Source: Archangium violaceum Cb vi76 (GTDB lineage Bacteria > Myxococcota > Myxococcia > Myxococcales > Myxococcaceae). From it: a stretch of 64,000 nucleotides of DNA. Below, in pieces: positions 20,653 to 28,348 of this stretch (its first letter is position 1; every line of letters starts with the position of its first letter). The stretch is from positions 1-64,000 of the forward strand of contig NZ_JPMI01000423.1 in the NCBI RefSeq assembly GCF_000733295.1, written 5' to 3'. Under the pieces are notes generated by a model. It worked only from the letters and a program-made list of their open reading frames with translations, did no database searches and was not told where the DNA came from. Both the position numbers and the translations under genes were made by a program.

Positions 20653-20737
20653 GGGGGTCCTCCAGGAGGGGCGGGAGCTGGGGGGCTTGTATCACCGGGG
20701 GGACCCGGGGAACGAGGTCCGGGTATGGTCGGGAGCC

Positions 20738-21499
20738 ATGACGACGACCCAGAAGACAGCGGTGGTGACGGGCGCGAGCCGGGGAATCGGCAAGGCGCTG
20801 GTGCAGGCGTACGTGAAGGAGGGCTACCAGGTGTGGGCGCTGGCGCGAGCGGCGGAGGCGCTGGAGGAGCTGGCGCGCGAATCGGGAGGGGCGGTGAAGC
20901 CGCTGGCGGTGGACGTGGCGGACGAGGCGGCGGTGCTGGCGGCGAGCAAGCGGATATTGGAAGGGGGGACGCCGCGGGTGCTGGTGAACAACGCGGGGAT
21001 TTCGGTATCGGCGCCGCTGCACAAGACGACGACGCAGGATTTTCAGAAGGTGATGGCGGTGAACGTGATGGCGCCGTTCCTGTTCTGCCGGGAGTTGATA
21101 CCGGCGATGGCGGCGGCGGGAGGGGGGCGGGTGATCAACATCGGGAGCATCACGGCGACACGGGGAGCGAAATACACGTCGGCGTACTGCGCCTCGAAAC
21201 ACGCGCTGCTGGGGCTGACGCGCTCGTTGGCGGTGGAGTGGGCACGCAAGAACGTGACGGTGAACATCGTGAATCCGGGCTGGACGGAGACGGACATGCT
21301 CACGAACGCGAAGGCGGCGATCTCGAAGAGCACGGGCCGGACGGAGCAGGAGGCGCACGCGGCATTGGCGGCCATGAACGCGTTGGGGCGGGTCATCCAG
21401 CCGGAGGAGGTGGCGGCGCTGTGCCTGTTCCTGAGCTCGGAGGCGGCGGCGAGCATCACGGGAGCGGCCTACAGCATCGACGGAGGAGAGGCGGGCTGA
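20738..21499 (+). CDS. Short-chain dehydrogenase/reductase
   Basis: Classical SDR of 253 residues. TGASRGIG (about 11-18) binds NAD(P)H. NNAG, the catalytic serine in NIGSIT, and YCASK (Tyr and Lys of the active site) are all present, followed by NPGWTETDM. Start ATG 20738 lies directly before the Rossmann strand. The sequence resembles 3-oxoacyl or 3-hydroxyacyl-CoA reductases. Its position opposite glutaryl-CoA dehydrogenase suggests a role in acyl-CoA metabolism, but this is positional. It ends 6 bases before the repeat at 21505. Confidence 0.9.
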   Translation: MTTTQKTAVVTGASRGIGKALVQAYVKEGYQVWALARAAEALEELARESGGAVKPLAVDVADEAAVLAASKRILEGGTPRVLVNNAGISVSAPLHKTTTQDFQKVMAVNVMAPFLFCRELIPAMAAAGGGRVINIGSITATRGAKYTSAYCASKHALLGLTRSLAVEWARKNVTVNIVNPGWTETDMLTNAKAAISKSTGRTEQEAHAALAAMNALGRVIQPEEVAALCLFLSSEAAASITGAAYSIDGGEAG

Positions 21500-21504
21500 G
21501 CCAA

Positions 21505-21610
21505 TCTCCCCTCTCCCGCCGGGAGAGGGACGGGGTGAGGGTATCGAGACCCCCGGGTTCCCTACCGTGAATGCCCCCTCTCCCTCTGGGAGAGGGCTGG
21601 GGTGAGGGTG
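21505..21610. repeat. Double copy of the dispersed palindromic repeat
   Basis: Two CCCTCTCCC/GGGAGAGGG units (about 21505-21540 and 21575-21610) flank a spacer GTATCGAGACCCCCGGGTT. The spacer and first unit match the copy at 54304-54365, where GGTGAGGGTATCGGGTCCCC follows the palindrome, so the full element is longer than the palindrome alone. It lies between convergent genes and can form strong hairpins that may end transcription. Confidence 0.7.
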
Positions 21611-21620
21611 TGGGAAAAAC

Positions 21621-22982
21621 TCACGGACCCGTCGCGTCAGCCTCGGAAGCCTCCACCCGCACCGGCACCGGAGCCGTCCCCGCCGGCCTGTCCCAGGAGC
21701 CGCTCTCGCACTGCAACAGACGCTCGAACACGGCGAGCGCCTGGGGCGAGCCCGAGGCACGAAGCTTCTCCCGCATGCCGATGTTGATCAGCTCCATGTA
21801 GAGGCGCTCGACATAGGCCACGGCCTCCGCCGACCGGAGTGTCGCGGTCTTGAGGTTGTCGCGCACGGACAGCTCGGGAAGGAAGCCCAACCTGGCGACG
21901 AGCGACTCCACGACATACCGCTGCTCCGGGCGTCCGCCGCGCAGCACCTCGACGATGGGCGAGGACAGGAAGCGGCGCCGGTCCCCCCGCGTGGCGCGCC
22001 GCTGCAACCAGGCCTCCGAGGTGGAGATCGGCAGGTCCGTGGTCTCGCCATCCACCTTGGCGAACGCGTGGGCCTCCGCGTAGCTCACCCGGCCATCCGT
22101 GTCATAATCAGCCGAGACCACCGCCTTCCCCGTCCGGCCCAGCCCGCTGAGGCCCGCGAAGAAGCTGGAGCTGTAATCCTTGTAGTCCGCCTCATCCACC
22201 TCCGGTGTGCATCCCACCGAGGGCAGGAAGTCCACGGTGGCGAAGAAGCCACAGCGGGGCTGGGCCACCACCGGCCGTTTGGGATTGGCGTCCTGGTAGA
22301 TGAAGTTGGCGAACGAGCCGGCGTAGCACTGGGACATCACGGTGACCACGGGCGTGGTGCTCGGGAGCCGGTTCAGGAAGAGACCAAAGGCCCGCACCGT
22401 CAGCGTGTCCCCTTCCCAGAGCGCCAGGTGGTTGTTGTTGCGATGCCGGCTGTTCAATCCTCCGTGCCCCGTGAAGTAGATGAAGGCCGGTTGATGAGGC
22501 GTCTCCCGGGCGCTCTGCTCCACCCACTCCAGGAAACGCTCCAGGGTGGCCGGTCCCTTCACGTGGGGAATCTCCGGGGCCTTGAACTGCTCGCGCGCCT
22601 TTTCCCCGAGGTAGCGCACCGTGGCCTGCCCATCGTTCCCGTTGGCGAAGTAGACGGTGGCGGAAGCGGGCGCGAGCCCGTGCGCCTCGAGCGTCCGCTG
22701 GAAGTAGCGGACGTTCTTCTCCAGGGCGATCTCATTGCTGGAGGGCTCGCCCCCTCCGCCCAGCACCAGGAGGTTGGAAGCGCGGGGAGGAGCGCGGAGC
22801 GGCTCGAGAGGTGTCCCCTGCTCGGAGGACCCGATGTCCTTCTCGTGCTCGGGAGCGGGCTCGGGCCAGTCGGCGAGCGCGTCGACATCCGCCTCCTCGG
22901 AGGCGGGGACGTGGGCGCACCCCTGCATCCCCATCCACAACAGCATCACCACACCGCTCCGGGCCCAGAGTCTCCGCGTCAT
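21621..22982 (-). CDS. Caspase/legumain-like peptidase lipoprotein with EF-hand loop
   Basis: 453-residue exported protein. A signal peptide ends at lipobox GMQGC, so it should be lipid-anchored. The caspase-hemoglobinase fold is indicated by hydrophobic strands ending in FIYFTGHGGLNS (catalytic His) and VVTVMSQCYAGSF (catalytic Cys), closest to the legumain (C13) type. After the cysteine comes SADYDTDGRVSYAEAH. Its DxDxDG-x5-E spacing is a canonical calcium-binding EF-hand loop, implying calcium control of activity. The start ATG at 22982 (MTRRLWARSG) is chosen to give a proper signal peptide. Target proteins are unknown. Confidence 0.82.
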   Translation of the reverse strand: MTRRLWARSGVVMLLWMGMQGCAHVPASEEADVDALADWPEPAPEHEKDIGSSEQGTPLEPLRAPPRASNLLVLGGGGEPSSNEIALEKNVRYFQRTLEAHGLAPASATVYFANGNDGQATVRYLGEKAREQFKAPEIPHVKGPATLERFLEWVEQSARETPHQPAFIYFTGHGGLNSRHRNNNHLALWEGDTLTVRAFGLFLNRLPSTTPVVTVMSQCYAGSFANFIYQDANPKRPVVAQPRCGFFATVDFLPSVGCTPEVDEADYKDYSSSFFAGLSGLGRTGKAVVSADYDTDGRVSYAEAHAFAKVDGETTDLPISTSEAWLQRRATRGDRRRFLSSPIVEVLRGGRPEQRYVVESLVARLGFLPELSVRDNLKTATLRSAEAVAYVERLYMELINIGMREKLRASGSPQALAVFERLLQCESGSWDRPAGTAPVPVRVEASEADATGP

Positions 22983-23076
22983 ACCCGGGAGTCTACCGCA
23001 GGGCATTCAACGCTTCCGCCCCGGGCCCGTGAAACCGTTCTCCGCGAAGCACGAGGCGCGCTAGAACCCGGGCCCC

Positions 23077-24090
23077 ATGAAGGTCTACGAGATTCGAAGC
23101 GGATTCGGGCTGGACAAGCTGGTGTACGCCGAGCGGCCGGACCCCGAGCCGGGGCCCATGCAGGTGCGGGTGCGGGTGAAGGCCACGAGCCTCAACTACC
23201 GCGACCTGATGATGGTGGAGGGCCGCTACAACCCGCGGCAGAAGCTGCCGCTCGTGCCCAACTCGGATGGGGCGGGCGTGGTGGACGCGGTGGGACCGGG
23301 CGTCACCCGCGTGAAGGTGGGAGACCGGGTGATGGGCCTCTTCGCGCAGGCGTGGCTCGCCGGAGAGCCCTCGCGCCAGGTGCAGGGCAGCACGCTGGGC
23401 GGGCCGCTGGATGGGGCGCTCGCGGACACGATGCTGCTGCACGAGGACGGTGCCATCCCCACGCCCGCGCACCTGACGGACGAGGAGGCCTCCACGCTGC
23501 CCTGCGCGGCCGTCACCGCGTGGAGCGCGCTCGTCACCCAGGGCGGCATCAAGGCGGGTGACACCGTGCTGCTGCAGGGCACCGGGGGCGTCTCCATCTT
23601 CGCGCTGCAGATCGCCCGGATGATGGGCGCGCGCGTCATCCTCACCTCCAGCCGGGACGACAAGCTGGAGCGCGCCCGAGCGCTGGGCGCCCACGAGGGC
23701 ATCAACTACGTGACGACGCCGGACTGGGACAAGACGGCGCGCACCCTCACCGGCGGTACCGGAGTGGACCACGTCGTCGAGGTGGGCGGCGCGGGCACCT
23801 TCGAGAAGTCGCTGCGCGCGGTGCGGCTCGGGGGCACGGTGTCGGTCATCGGCGTGCTCAGTGGTGGCGCGGGCGCCATGGCGCTCACCCCCATCCTCAT
23901 GGGGAACCTGCGCGTGCAGGGCGTCTTCGTGGGCCACCGGCAGTCCTTCGAGGCCCTCAACCGCGCGCTGACGCTGCACGGCGTGCGCCCGGTGGTGGAC
24001 CGCGTCTTCCCGTTCGCCGAGACACGCGCCGCCTTCGAGCACCTCAAGAGCGGAGCGCACTTCGGCAAGGTCGTCATCCGGGTGGAGTGA
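23077..24090 (+). CDS. Quinone oxidoreductase-like medium-chain dehydrogenase
   Basis: NAD(P)H-dependent reductase of the medium-chain dehydrogenase superfamily, 337 residues. The N-terminal GroES-like domain has SLNYRDLMMVEGRY and LVPNSDGAGVV. The Rossmann domain shows VLLQGTGGVSIFALQIA, and the C-terminus reads PFAETRAAFEHLKSG. Catalytic and structural zinc cysteines are missing, so it belongs with the zinc-independent quinone oxidoreductases despite automated names that often say zinc-binding. It converges with the kinase gene, 20 bases apart. The physiological electron acceptor is not known. Confidence 0.9.
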   Translation: MKVYEIRSGFGLDKLVYAERPDPEPGPMQVRVRVKATSLNYRDLMMVEGRYNPRQKLPLVPNSDGAGVVDAVGPGVTRVKVGDRVMGLFAQAWLAGEPSRQVQGSTLGGPLDGALADTMLLHEDGAIPTPAHLTDEEASTLPCAAVTAWSALVTQGGIKAGDTVLLQGTGGVSIFALQIARMMGARVILTSSRDDKLERARALGAHEGINYVTTPDWDKTARTLTGGTGVDHVVEVGGAGTFEKSLRAVRLGGTVSVIGVLSGGAGAMALTPILMGNLRVQGVFVGHRQSFEALNRALTLHGVRPVVDRVFPFAETRAAFEHLKSGAHFGKVVIRVE

Positions 24091-24110
24091 GCACCGGCGC
24101 GGACCGGGCC

Positions 24111-25109
24111 TCACGTGTCTTCCAGCACCGTCCCGCTCGAGGAGCCACCCGCCCCGCCCTGCCCCAACCCCTCGCGGACCCACCGGGCCAGTTCGGGAGG
24201 CCCGGCCTCGGCACGCGCGCGGCGCAGCGGGGAGAGCATCTGGCGCAGCACCTCGGCCGAGCCCGGCCTGTCCTCCGGCCTCCGCGCCAGACAGGCCCGG
24301 AGCACTGGCCGCAGCTCCTCCTCCACGTCCGTGAGCGGCCCCACGTCCGCCTCGCGGATGCGCTCCATCGTCTCGAAGGGCGTCTCCCCGTCGAAGGGCC
24401 GGCGCCCGGTGAGCAGCTCGTGCAGCGTGGTGCCCAGGGAGAAGAGATCGCTCGCCGGGCCCAGCGCGCCACCGCGCACCTGCTCGGGGGACATGTACGC
24501 GTACGTGCCCTTCCGCACCCCGGAGCGCGTCTGCTCCCGCAGCAGCGTGGCCTTGGCGATGCCGAAGTCGGCCAGCTTCACCTCGCCCAACCGGGACACC
24601 AGCACGTTGGACGGCGTGACGTCCCGGTGCACCAGCCCGAGCGGCCGGCCCGCCTCGTCCTCCAGCCCGTGCACCGCGGCGAGCGCCAGCGCGAGCTCGT
24701 CCGCCACGAAGAGCGCCAGCGCCGGCCCGGGCCTCCCACGCACCAGGAGGCTCGCCAGGTCCGCGCCCTCCACGTAGTCCAGCCGCACGTAGTACGCGCC
24801 ATCCGCGCACCCCAGGTCGTGCACCCCCACGAGGTTGCGATGGCTCAGCCTCGCGCCCAGCCGGCCCTCCTCGAGGAACATGCGCTCATAGGTGGGATTG
24901 CCCACGTGCTCGGGGCGCAGCACCTTGAGCACCACGCGCTTCTCGAAGCCACTGGCGCCAAAGGCCAGCGCGAGGAACACCTCGGCCATGCCCCCCGCCC
25001 CCAACCGGCGCACGAGGCGATAGGGGCCCAGCTGTCGCGGCAACTCCCTCACCCGGCGCAGGCTAGCGCACCCGCGGGGGCCCGGTGAAACCGGCCGGGC
25101 TCTCTTCAT
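24111..25109 (-). CDS. Serine/threonine protein kinase (Hanks type), cytoplasmic
   Basis: Eukaryote-like kinase of 332 residues. Subdomain I reads LGAGGMAEVFLA, the ATP lysine is in VVLKVL, the catalytic loop is HRDVTPSNVLV, the metal-binding site is DFGIAK, and activation ends in YMSPEQ. There is no transmembrane segment or sensory C-domain, so it is a soluble catalytic kinase typical of the large myxobacterial kinome. Start ATG 25109 is followed by an Arg-rich leader of about 25 residues. A later Met is absent before the kinase domain, which supports this start. Candidate partners in the window are FHA-domain activators, but no direct link is visible. Confidence 0.92.
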   Translation of the reverse strand: MKRARPVSPGPRGCASLRRVRELPRQLGPYRLVRRLGAGGMAEVFLALAFGASGFEKRVVLKVLRPEHVGNPTYERMFLEEGRLGARLSHRNLVGVHDLGCADGAYYVRLDYVEGADLASLLVRGRPGPALALFVADELALALAAVHGLEDEAGRPLGLVHRDVTPSNVLVSRLGEVKLADFGIAKATLLREQTRSGVRKGTYAYMSPEQVRGGALGPASDLFSLGTTLHELLTGRRPFDGETPFETMERIREADVGPLTDVEEELRPVLRACLARRPEDRPGSAEVLRQMLSPLRRARAEAGPPELARWVREGLGQGGAGGSSSGTVLEDT

Positions 25110-25251
25110 GTCCGGTCACCCCGTCCCACGGGGTGGGGGGAGCGGGGGTGCGCGAGCCCGGTCCTCGCGGAACCACCTGTCCCTGGCGCTTGTGGCTCAA
25201 CACTCCGCGTCCCAGCTTTGCCTCGTCCCCCAGGACAAGGAGGCTGGAACC

Positions 25252-25911
25252 ATGAGCATGCGGCGACTGCTGTGGGGTGCGGGCGTGTTGGCTGTCATCG
25301 GCATGGGCGCGGGTTGTGCCCATGACGAAGCGAAACAAGCGCGCAGCCAGGGTGAGAAGGTCGGCGAGGCCTTCGCGCAGAAGACCCGCTTCGCGGACCA
25401 GCTCTCCCTGTTCAACCAGAAGCAGATCTCCCTGGCCCAGCTCGCCCTCGAGAAGTCCACGAACCCCGAGGTGCGGACCTTCGCCCAGGACCTCATCCGC
25501 GACCACCAGAAGAGCCAGGACGACCTGGAGACGCTGGCGGACGCCAAGGCCATGGCACTGGTCACCGTGAACCTGGACACGGAGGACCAGGCCGTCGGTG
25601 GCGCGGGACTCGAGGGCGCCAGCCAGGGCGTCGAGAAGGACAAGGAGAAGTACGAGAAGAAATTCGACGAGCAGGTGACCGCGTTCCGCGAGCTGCGTGA
25701 TGCGATGACGGGCCTGAGTGGCAACGAGTTCGACAAGGCCTTCGTGGGGCAGGTGAGGGAGGCGCAGGAGGACGGTGAAAAGCTCATCGACAAGGGCCTG
25801 AAGAACTACAGCGACGACACCTCCCTGGCCCTGTTCCTCAGCAGGACCTCGCCCGTCGTCAACAGCCACCAGCAACGGGCCGAGGTGTTGAAGGGCCTCA
25901 TCGGCGACTGA
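25252..25911 (+). CDS. DUF4142 (ferritin-like) lipoprotein
   Basis: 219-residue protein with signal peptide and lipobox GMGAGC. The body is a helical bundle with the DUF4142 signature: LAQLALEKSTNPEVRTFAQDLIRDHQKS, and later FVGQVREAQEDGEKLIDKG. DUF4142 proteins have a ferritin-like four-helix fold. Metal-binding histidine and glutamate residues remain (for example in DHQKSQDD), but metal binding is unproven. It should sit in the periplasm or at the outer membrane. The start ATG at 25252 is preceded by AGGAGGCTGGAACC. Confidence 0.85.
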   Translation: MSMRRLLWGAGVLAVIGMGAGCAHDEAKQARSQGEKVGEAFAQKTRFADQLSLFNQKQISLAQLALEKSTNPEVRTFAQDLIRDHQKSQDDLETLADAKAMALVTVNLDTEDQAVGGAGLEGASQGVEKDKEKYEKKFDEQVTAFRELRDAMTGLSGNEFDKAFVGQVREAQEDGEKLIDKGLKNYSDDTSLALFLSRTSPVVNSHQQRAEVLKGLIGD

Positions 25912-25969
25912 GCGCACCTGGACGCGAACGGGGCGCCTCGACGGATGGGGCTCCTCAGTGGGAACACCC

Positions 25970-27124
25970 ATGGACGTGCCCGCGTCATTACATGACTTCT
26001 CGCTGTTCCAGGGAGGCCCGTTCCTCCTGTTGCGACGGCGGCGCCGTCTCCTCCAGCCGGGACGTCCCCCCCTGCTCTGGCGCCTGCTCGCCCTCACGCT
26101 CCTGAGCTGGCTCCCCCTCCTGCTCCTCACGCTCCTGGGAGCGGGGCCCGCGGGGCTCCGCGCCTTCCTGCTCGACTACCACGTCCACACCCAGTTGCTG
26201 ATCTCCCTGCCCGTGCTCATCGCCGCCGAGCGCTATGTCGACCAGCGGCTCTCGGTGGCCGTGCGCCAGCTCGTGACCTCGGAGCTGATCGAAGCGGGGA
26301 GCCTGGGAGCCCTCGACGCCGCCGCGCGGGAGGCGAAGCGGCTCCGGAGCCAGGGGTTCATCGAGGCCGGGTTGCTGCTCTTCAGCTACGCGCTCTCCTT
26401 CCTGAAACGGTTCTCCGCGCAGCTCCCGGAGTGGCTCTTCGCGAAGGGCGGGGAACAGCTCTCCCCGGCTGGCACGTGGTACGCGGCGGTGAGCCTGCCC
26501 CTCTTCCGGTTCCTGGTGCTCTGGTGGCTGTGGCGCGGAGCCGTATGGGCCCTGTTCCTCTTCCGCGTCTCACGGCTCCCCCTCGCCCTGAAGCCGACCC
26601 ACCCGGATATGACGGGCGGCTTGCGGTTCCTGTGTGTCTGCCAGGGCAGCTTCGCCCCCATCATCTTCGCCCTGGCCTGCTCTTCCGCCAGTGCCGCGCG
26701 CCGCCTCAACCCCGTGAGCCCCACCGAGGACCCGCTGAGATACGCCAGCCCCCTGCTCGCCCTCGCGCTCGTCGCCCTCGTGATCGTCTTCGGTCCGCTG
26801 TTGCCCTTCTGGAGCCCGCTCGTGAAGGCGAAGCGGCGCGGAGAGCTTCAATTCTCCGCGCTGGCGGCCCAACACTCGCGAGACTTCGAGCGCAGGTGGT
26901 TCGCGGGCCAGGCCAGGCTCCCCCTCCTGGGTGCCCCCGAGTTCTCCTCGCTCGCGGATCTGGGAACGGCGTTCGAGGTCACGCACCGGATGCGGTTCTT
27001 CCCATGGAGCCGCTGGCCATTCCTGCTCGTCGCCGCCGCGGCGATGGCGCCCATGGTGCCGCTGCTCATCCTGAACCGGCAGTTCCTCTCGCTCTTGCTG
27101 CAACTCGTCCAGTACCTGCTCTGA
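25970..27124 (+). CDS. Integral membrane protein of unknown function
   Basis: 384-residue protein with about six to seven hydrophobic segments: near residues 40-65 (LLALTLLSWLPLLLLTLL), 75-90, 125-145, 175-205, 220-240, 260-290 and two near the C-terminus. A positively charged stretch RRRRRLL sits on the N-terminal side. Between segments lies LDAAAREAKRLRSQ, probably a cytoplasmic helix. No transporter signature is seen. ATG 25970 is used; GTG 25958 would add four residues. A 12-base-stem hairpin follows. Confidence 0.7.
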   Translation: MDVPASLHDFSLFQGGPFLLLRRRRRLLQPGRPPLLWRLLALTLLSWLPLLLLTLLGAGPAGLRAFLLDYHVHTQLLISLPVLIAAERYVDQRLSVAVRQLVTSELIEAGSLGALDAAAREAKRLRSQGFIEAGLLLFSYALSFLKRFSAQLPEWLFAKGGEQLSPAGTWYAAVSLPLFRFLVLWWLWRGAVWALFLFRVSRLPLALKPTHPDMTGGLRFLCVCQGSFAPIIFALACSSASAARRLNPVSPTEDPLRYASPLLALALVALVIVFGPLLPFWSPLVKAKRRGELQFSALAAQHSRDFERRWFAGQARLPLLGAPEFSSLADLGTAFEVTHRMRFFPWSRWPFLLVAAAAMAPMVPLLILNRQFLSLLLQLVQYLL

Positions 27125-27151
27125 GGCGCGCGCCGCCTCGGGAAAGAAGGT

Positions 27152-27189
27152 CTCGGACCCCGGAGCCATGGACAGACCCGGGGTCCGAG
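27152..27189. terminator. Strong 12-base-stem hairpin
   Basis: CTCGGACCCCGG (27152-27163) and CCGGGGTCCGAG (27178-27189) form a perfect stem with a 14-base loop. Read on the minus strand it is followed by a pyrimidine-rich ACCTTCTTTCCC. It may terminate the plus-strand membrane protein gene or a minus-strand transcript from the 27.2-27.34 kb element. Its right arm overlaps the sequence shared with the sulfatase 3' flank. Confidence 0.65.
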
Positions 27190-27340
27190 GCCCGGTGCTA
27201 CTGCTTCGCCATCGCCACCCCACAAGGTAGGACCTCTCGTACTTCCGGCCACTGCACCGGGGGGCGGGCCTCGCACCGCATTCGAGACCGGGACCCGGAC
27301 GGCGGTCCAACCCTTTGCGCACTGGAGGATGGAGCGCTCC
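27183..27340 (-). pseudogene. Footprint of a lost sulfatase gene: 3' flank joined to 5' flank
   Basis: Two segments found on either side of the sulfatase at 48361-50757 are joined here. Bases 27183-27217 match 48346-48380 with only two mismatches; they include the last codons (minus strand, ending AMAKQ-stop versus AMARQ-stop) and the bases after the stop. Bases 27224-27340 align with 50792-50910, the region before that sulfatase start, at roughly 70% by eye with few gaps and an identical CACTGGAGGATGGAGC core. The 2.4 kb coding part is absent. This is either a paralogue deleted almost precisely between its ends, or an empty form of a mobile gene unit. Confidence 0.65.
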
Positions 27341-27366
27341 GGCGCGGGTGCACCACCACCGGCCAA

Positions 27367-28296
27367 TCAGCGGAACTTCGTGACGAGGAGCATGGCGAGC
27401 ACAAGCGCGCTGCCCGTCCCCGCCGCGACGACGAAAGGCTTGCGCAGCCCCTCGTTCAGGGCGGACAGGATGCCGCTGGACACCTCCTGGCCCGCCCGGC
27501 GGAGGACGCCCCTTCCGGAGGTGGCTTCACGCAGGGAACGCACCTGGCGGACCAGCTCCCCGGCGGCGCCCCGTACACATGCCGCAGCCACCTGCTCCGC
27601 CGTGTCCTCCATGGCCGGGCCCACCTTCCCCACGCCCTCGCCCCACCGGGCCCGCACCTCCAGGTCGAGCTGCTCCACGAACGCGTGAACGAAACTCCGG
27701 CCCGCATGCTCGAGGAAGGCGGCGAATGCCCCATGATGCTCTTCCACCTGCGCGCCGAGTCCCTCGACGAAGCCGCGTCCCACTTGTGACGAGAGCTCCG
27801 CCGCCATCGGCGCCAGTTGCGGCATCGAGCCGCGGAGCTCTCCCACCGCGCCCCGCACCGCTCCAGCCGCGGCGAGCCGGGCTCGCGTCCCGGGCTTGCG
27901 AAGCTCCTTCTCCCGGCTCGCCACGACCCGCGTGGAGCGCTCGAGCAGATGATTCAGCCGAGCCACCACCTCCTGGGAGAACGCATCCAGGCCGGGCATC
28001 GAGCGCCGCAGCTCCTCCACCGCGCCCCGCACCGCTCCCGCGGCGACCAGGCGCGACCACTCCTCGGAAGGCCGGGCCTGGCGCTCGGCGGCCTCGTGCG
28101 CCATGCGGCCGAGCAGCGTCAACACATCCTGGAAGACGTCCTGGAGCTGCCCGTCGAGCGCCGGAAGCCCCGCCCGCAACTCCTCCGTGGCCCCGCGCAC
28201 CGCGCCGCTGGCGAGGCCCTGGGCCGCGAGGCGCTCGACCGACAGGGTGAGTTGCCGCAGCAGCTCGACCGGGAACAGGCGCGATTCCTTGCTCAT
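27367..28296 (-). CDS. Membrane-anchored protein with four internal repeats
   Basis: 309-residue protein with no recognised domain. A unit of the form AAGAVRGAVxELRxSMPxL, followed by a helix, is repeated four times (starting near residues 30, 80, 135 and 225; the last is degenerate, ACVRGAAGELVRQ). The C-terminus is a single transmembrane helix (FVVAAGTGSALVLAMLLV) followed by a basic tail, so the repeats would face one compartment and the protein would be tail-anchored. ATG 28296 (MSKESRLFP) is chosen. It lies 52 bases after a lipoprotein gene on the same strand, so the two are probably one operon. Confidence 0.75.
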   Translation of the reverse strand: MSKESRLFPVELLRQLTLSVERLAAQGLASGAVRGATEELRAGLPALDGQLQDVFQDVLTLLGRMAHEAAERQARPSEEWSRLVAAGAVRGAVEELRRSMPGLDAFSQEVVARLNHLLERSTRVVASREKELRKPGTRARLAAAGAVRGAVGELRGSMPQLAPMAAELSSQVGRGFVEGLGAQVEEHHGAFAAFLEHAGRSFVHAFVEQLDLEVRARWGEGVGKVGPAMEDTAEQVAAACVRGAAGELVRQVRSLREATSGRGVLRRAGQEVSSGILSALNEGLRKPFVVAAGTGSALVLAMLLVTKFR

Positions 28297-28348
28297 CGCT
28301 CCTCCTGGAGGAGACGATGGGCACCTCCCGCCCTCCCGGACAGACCCA

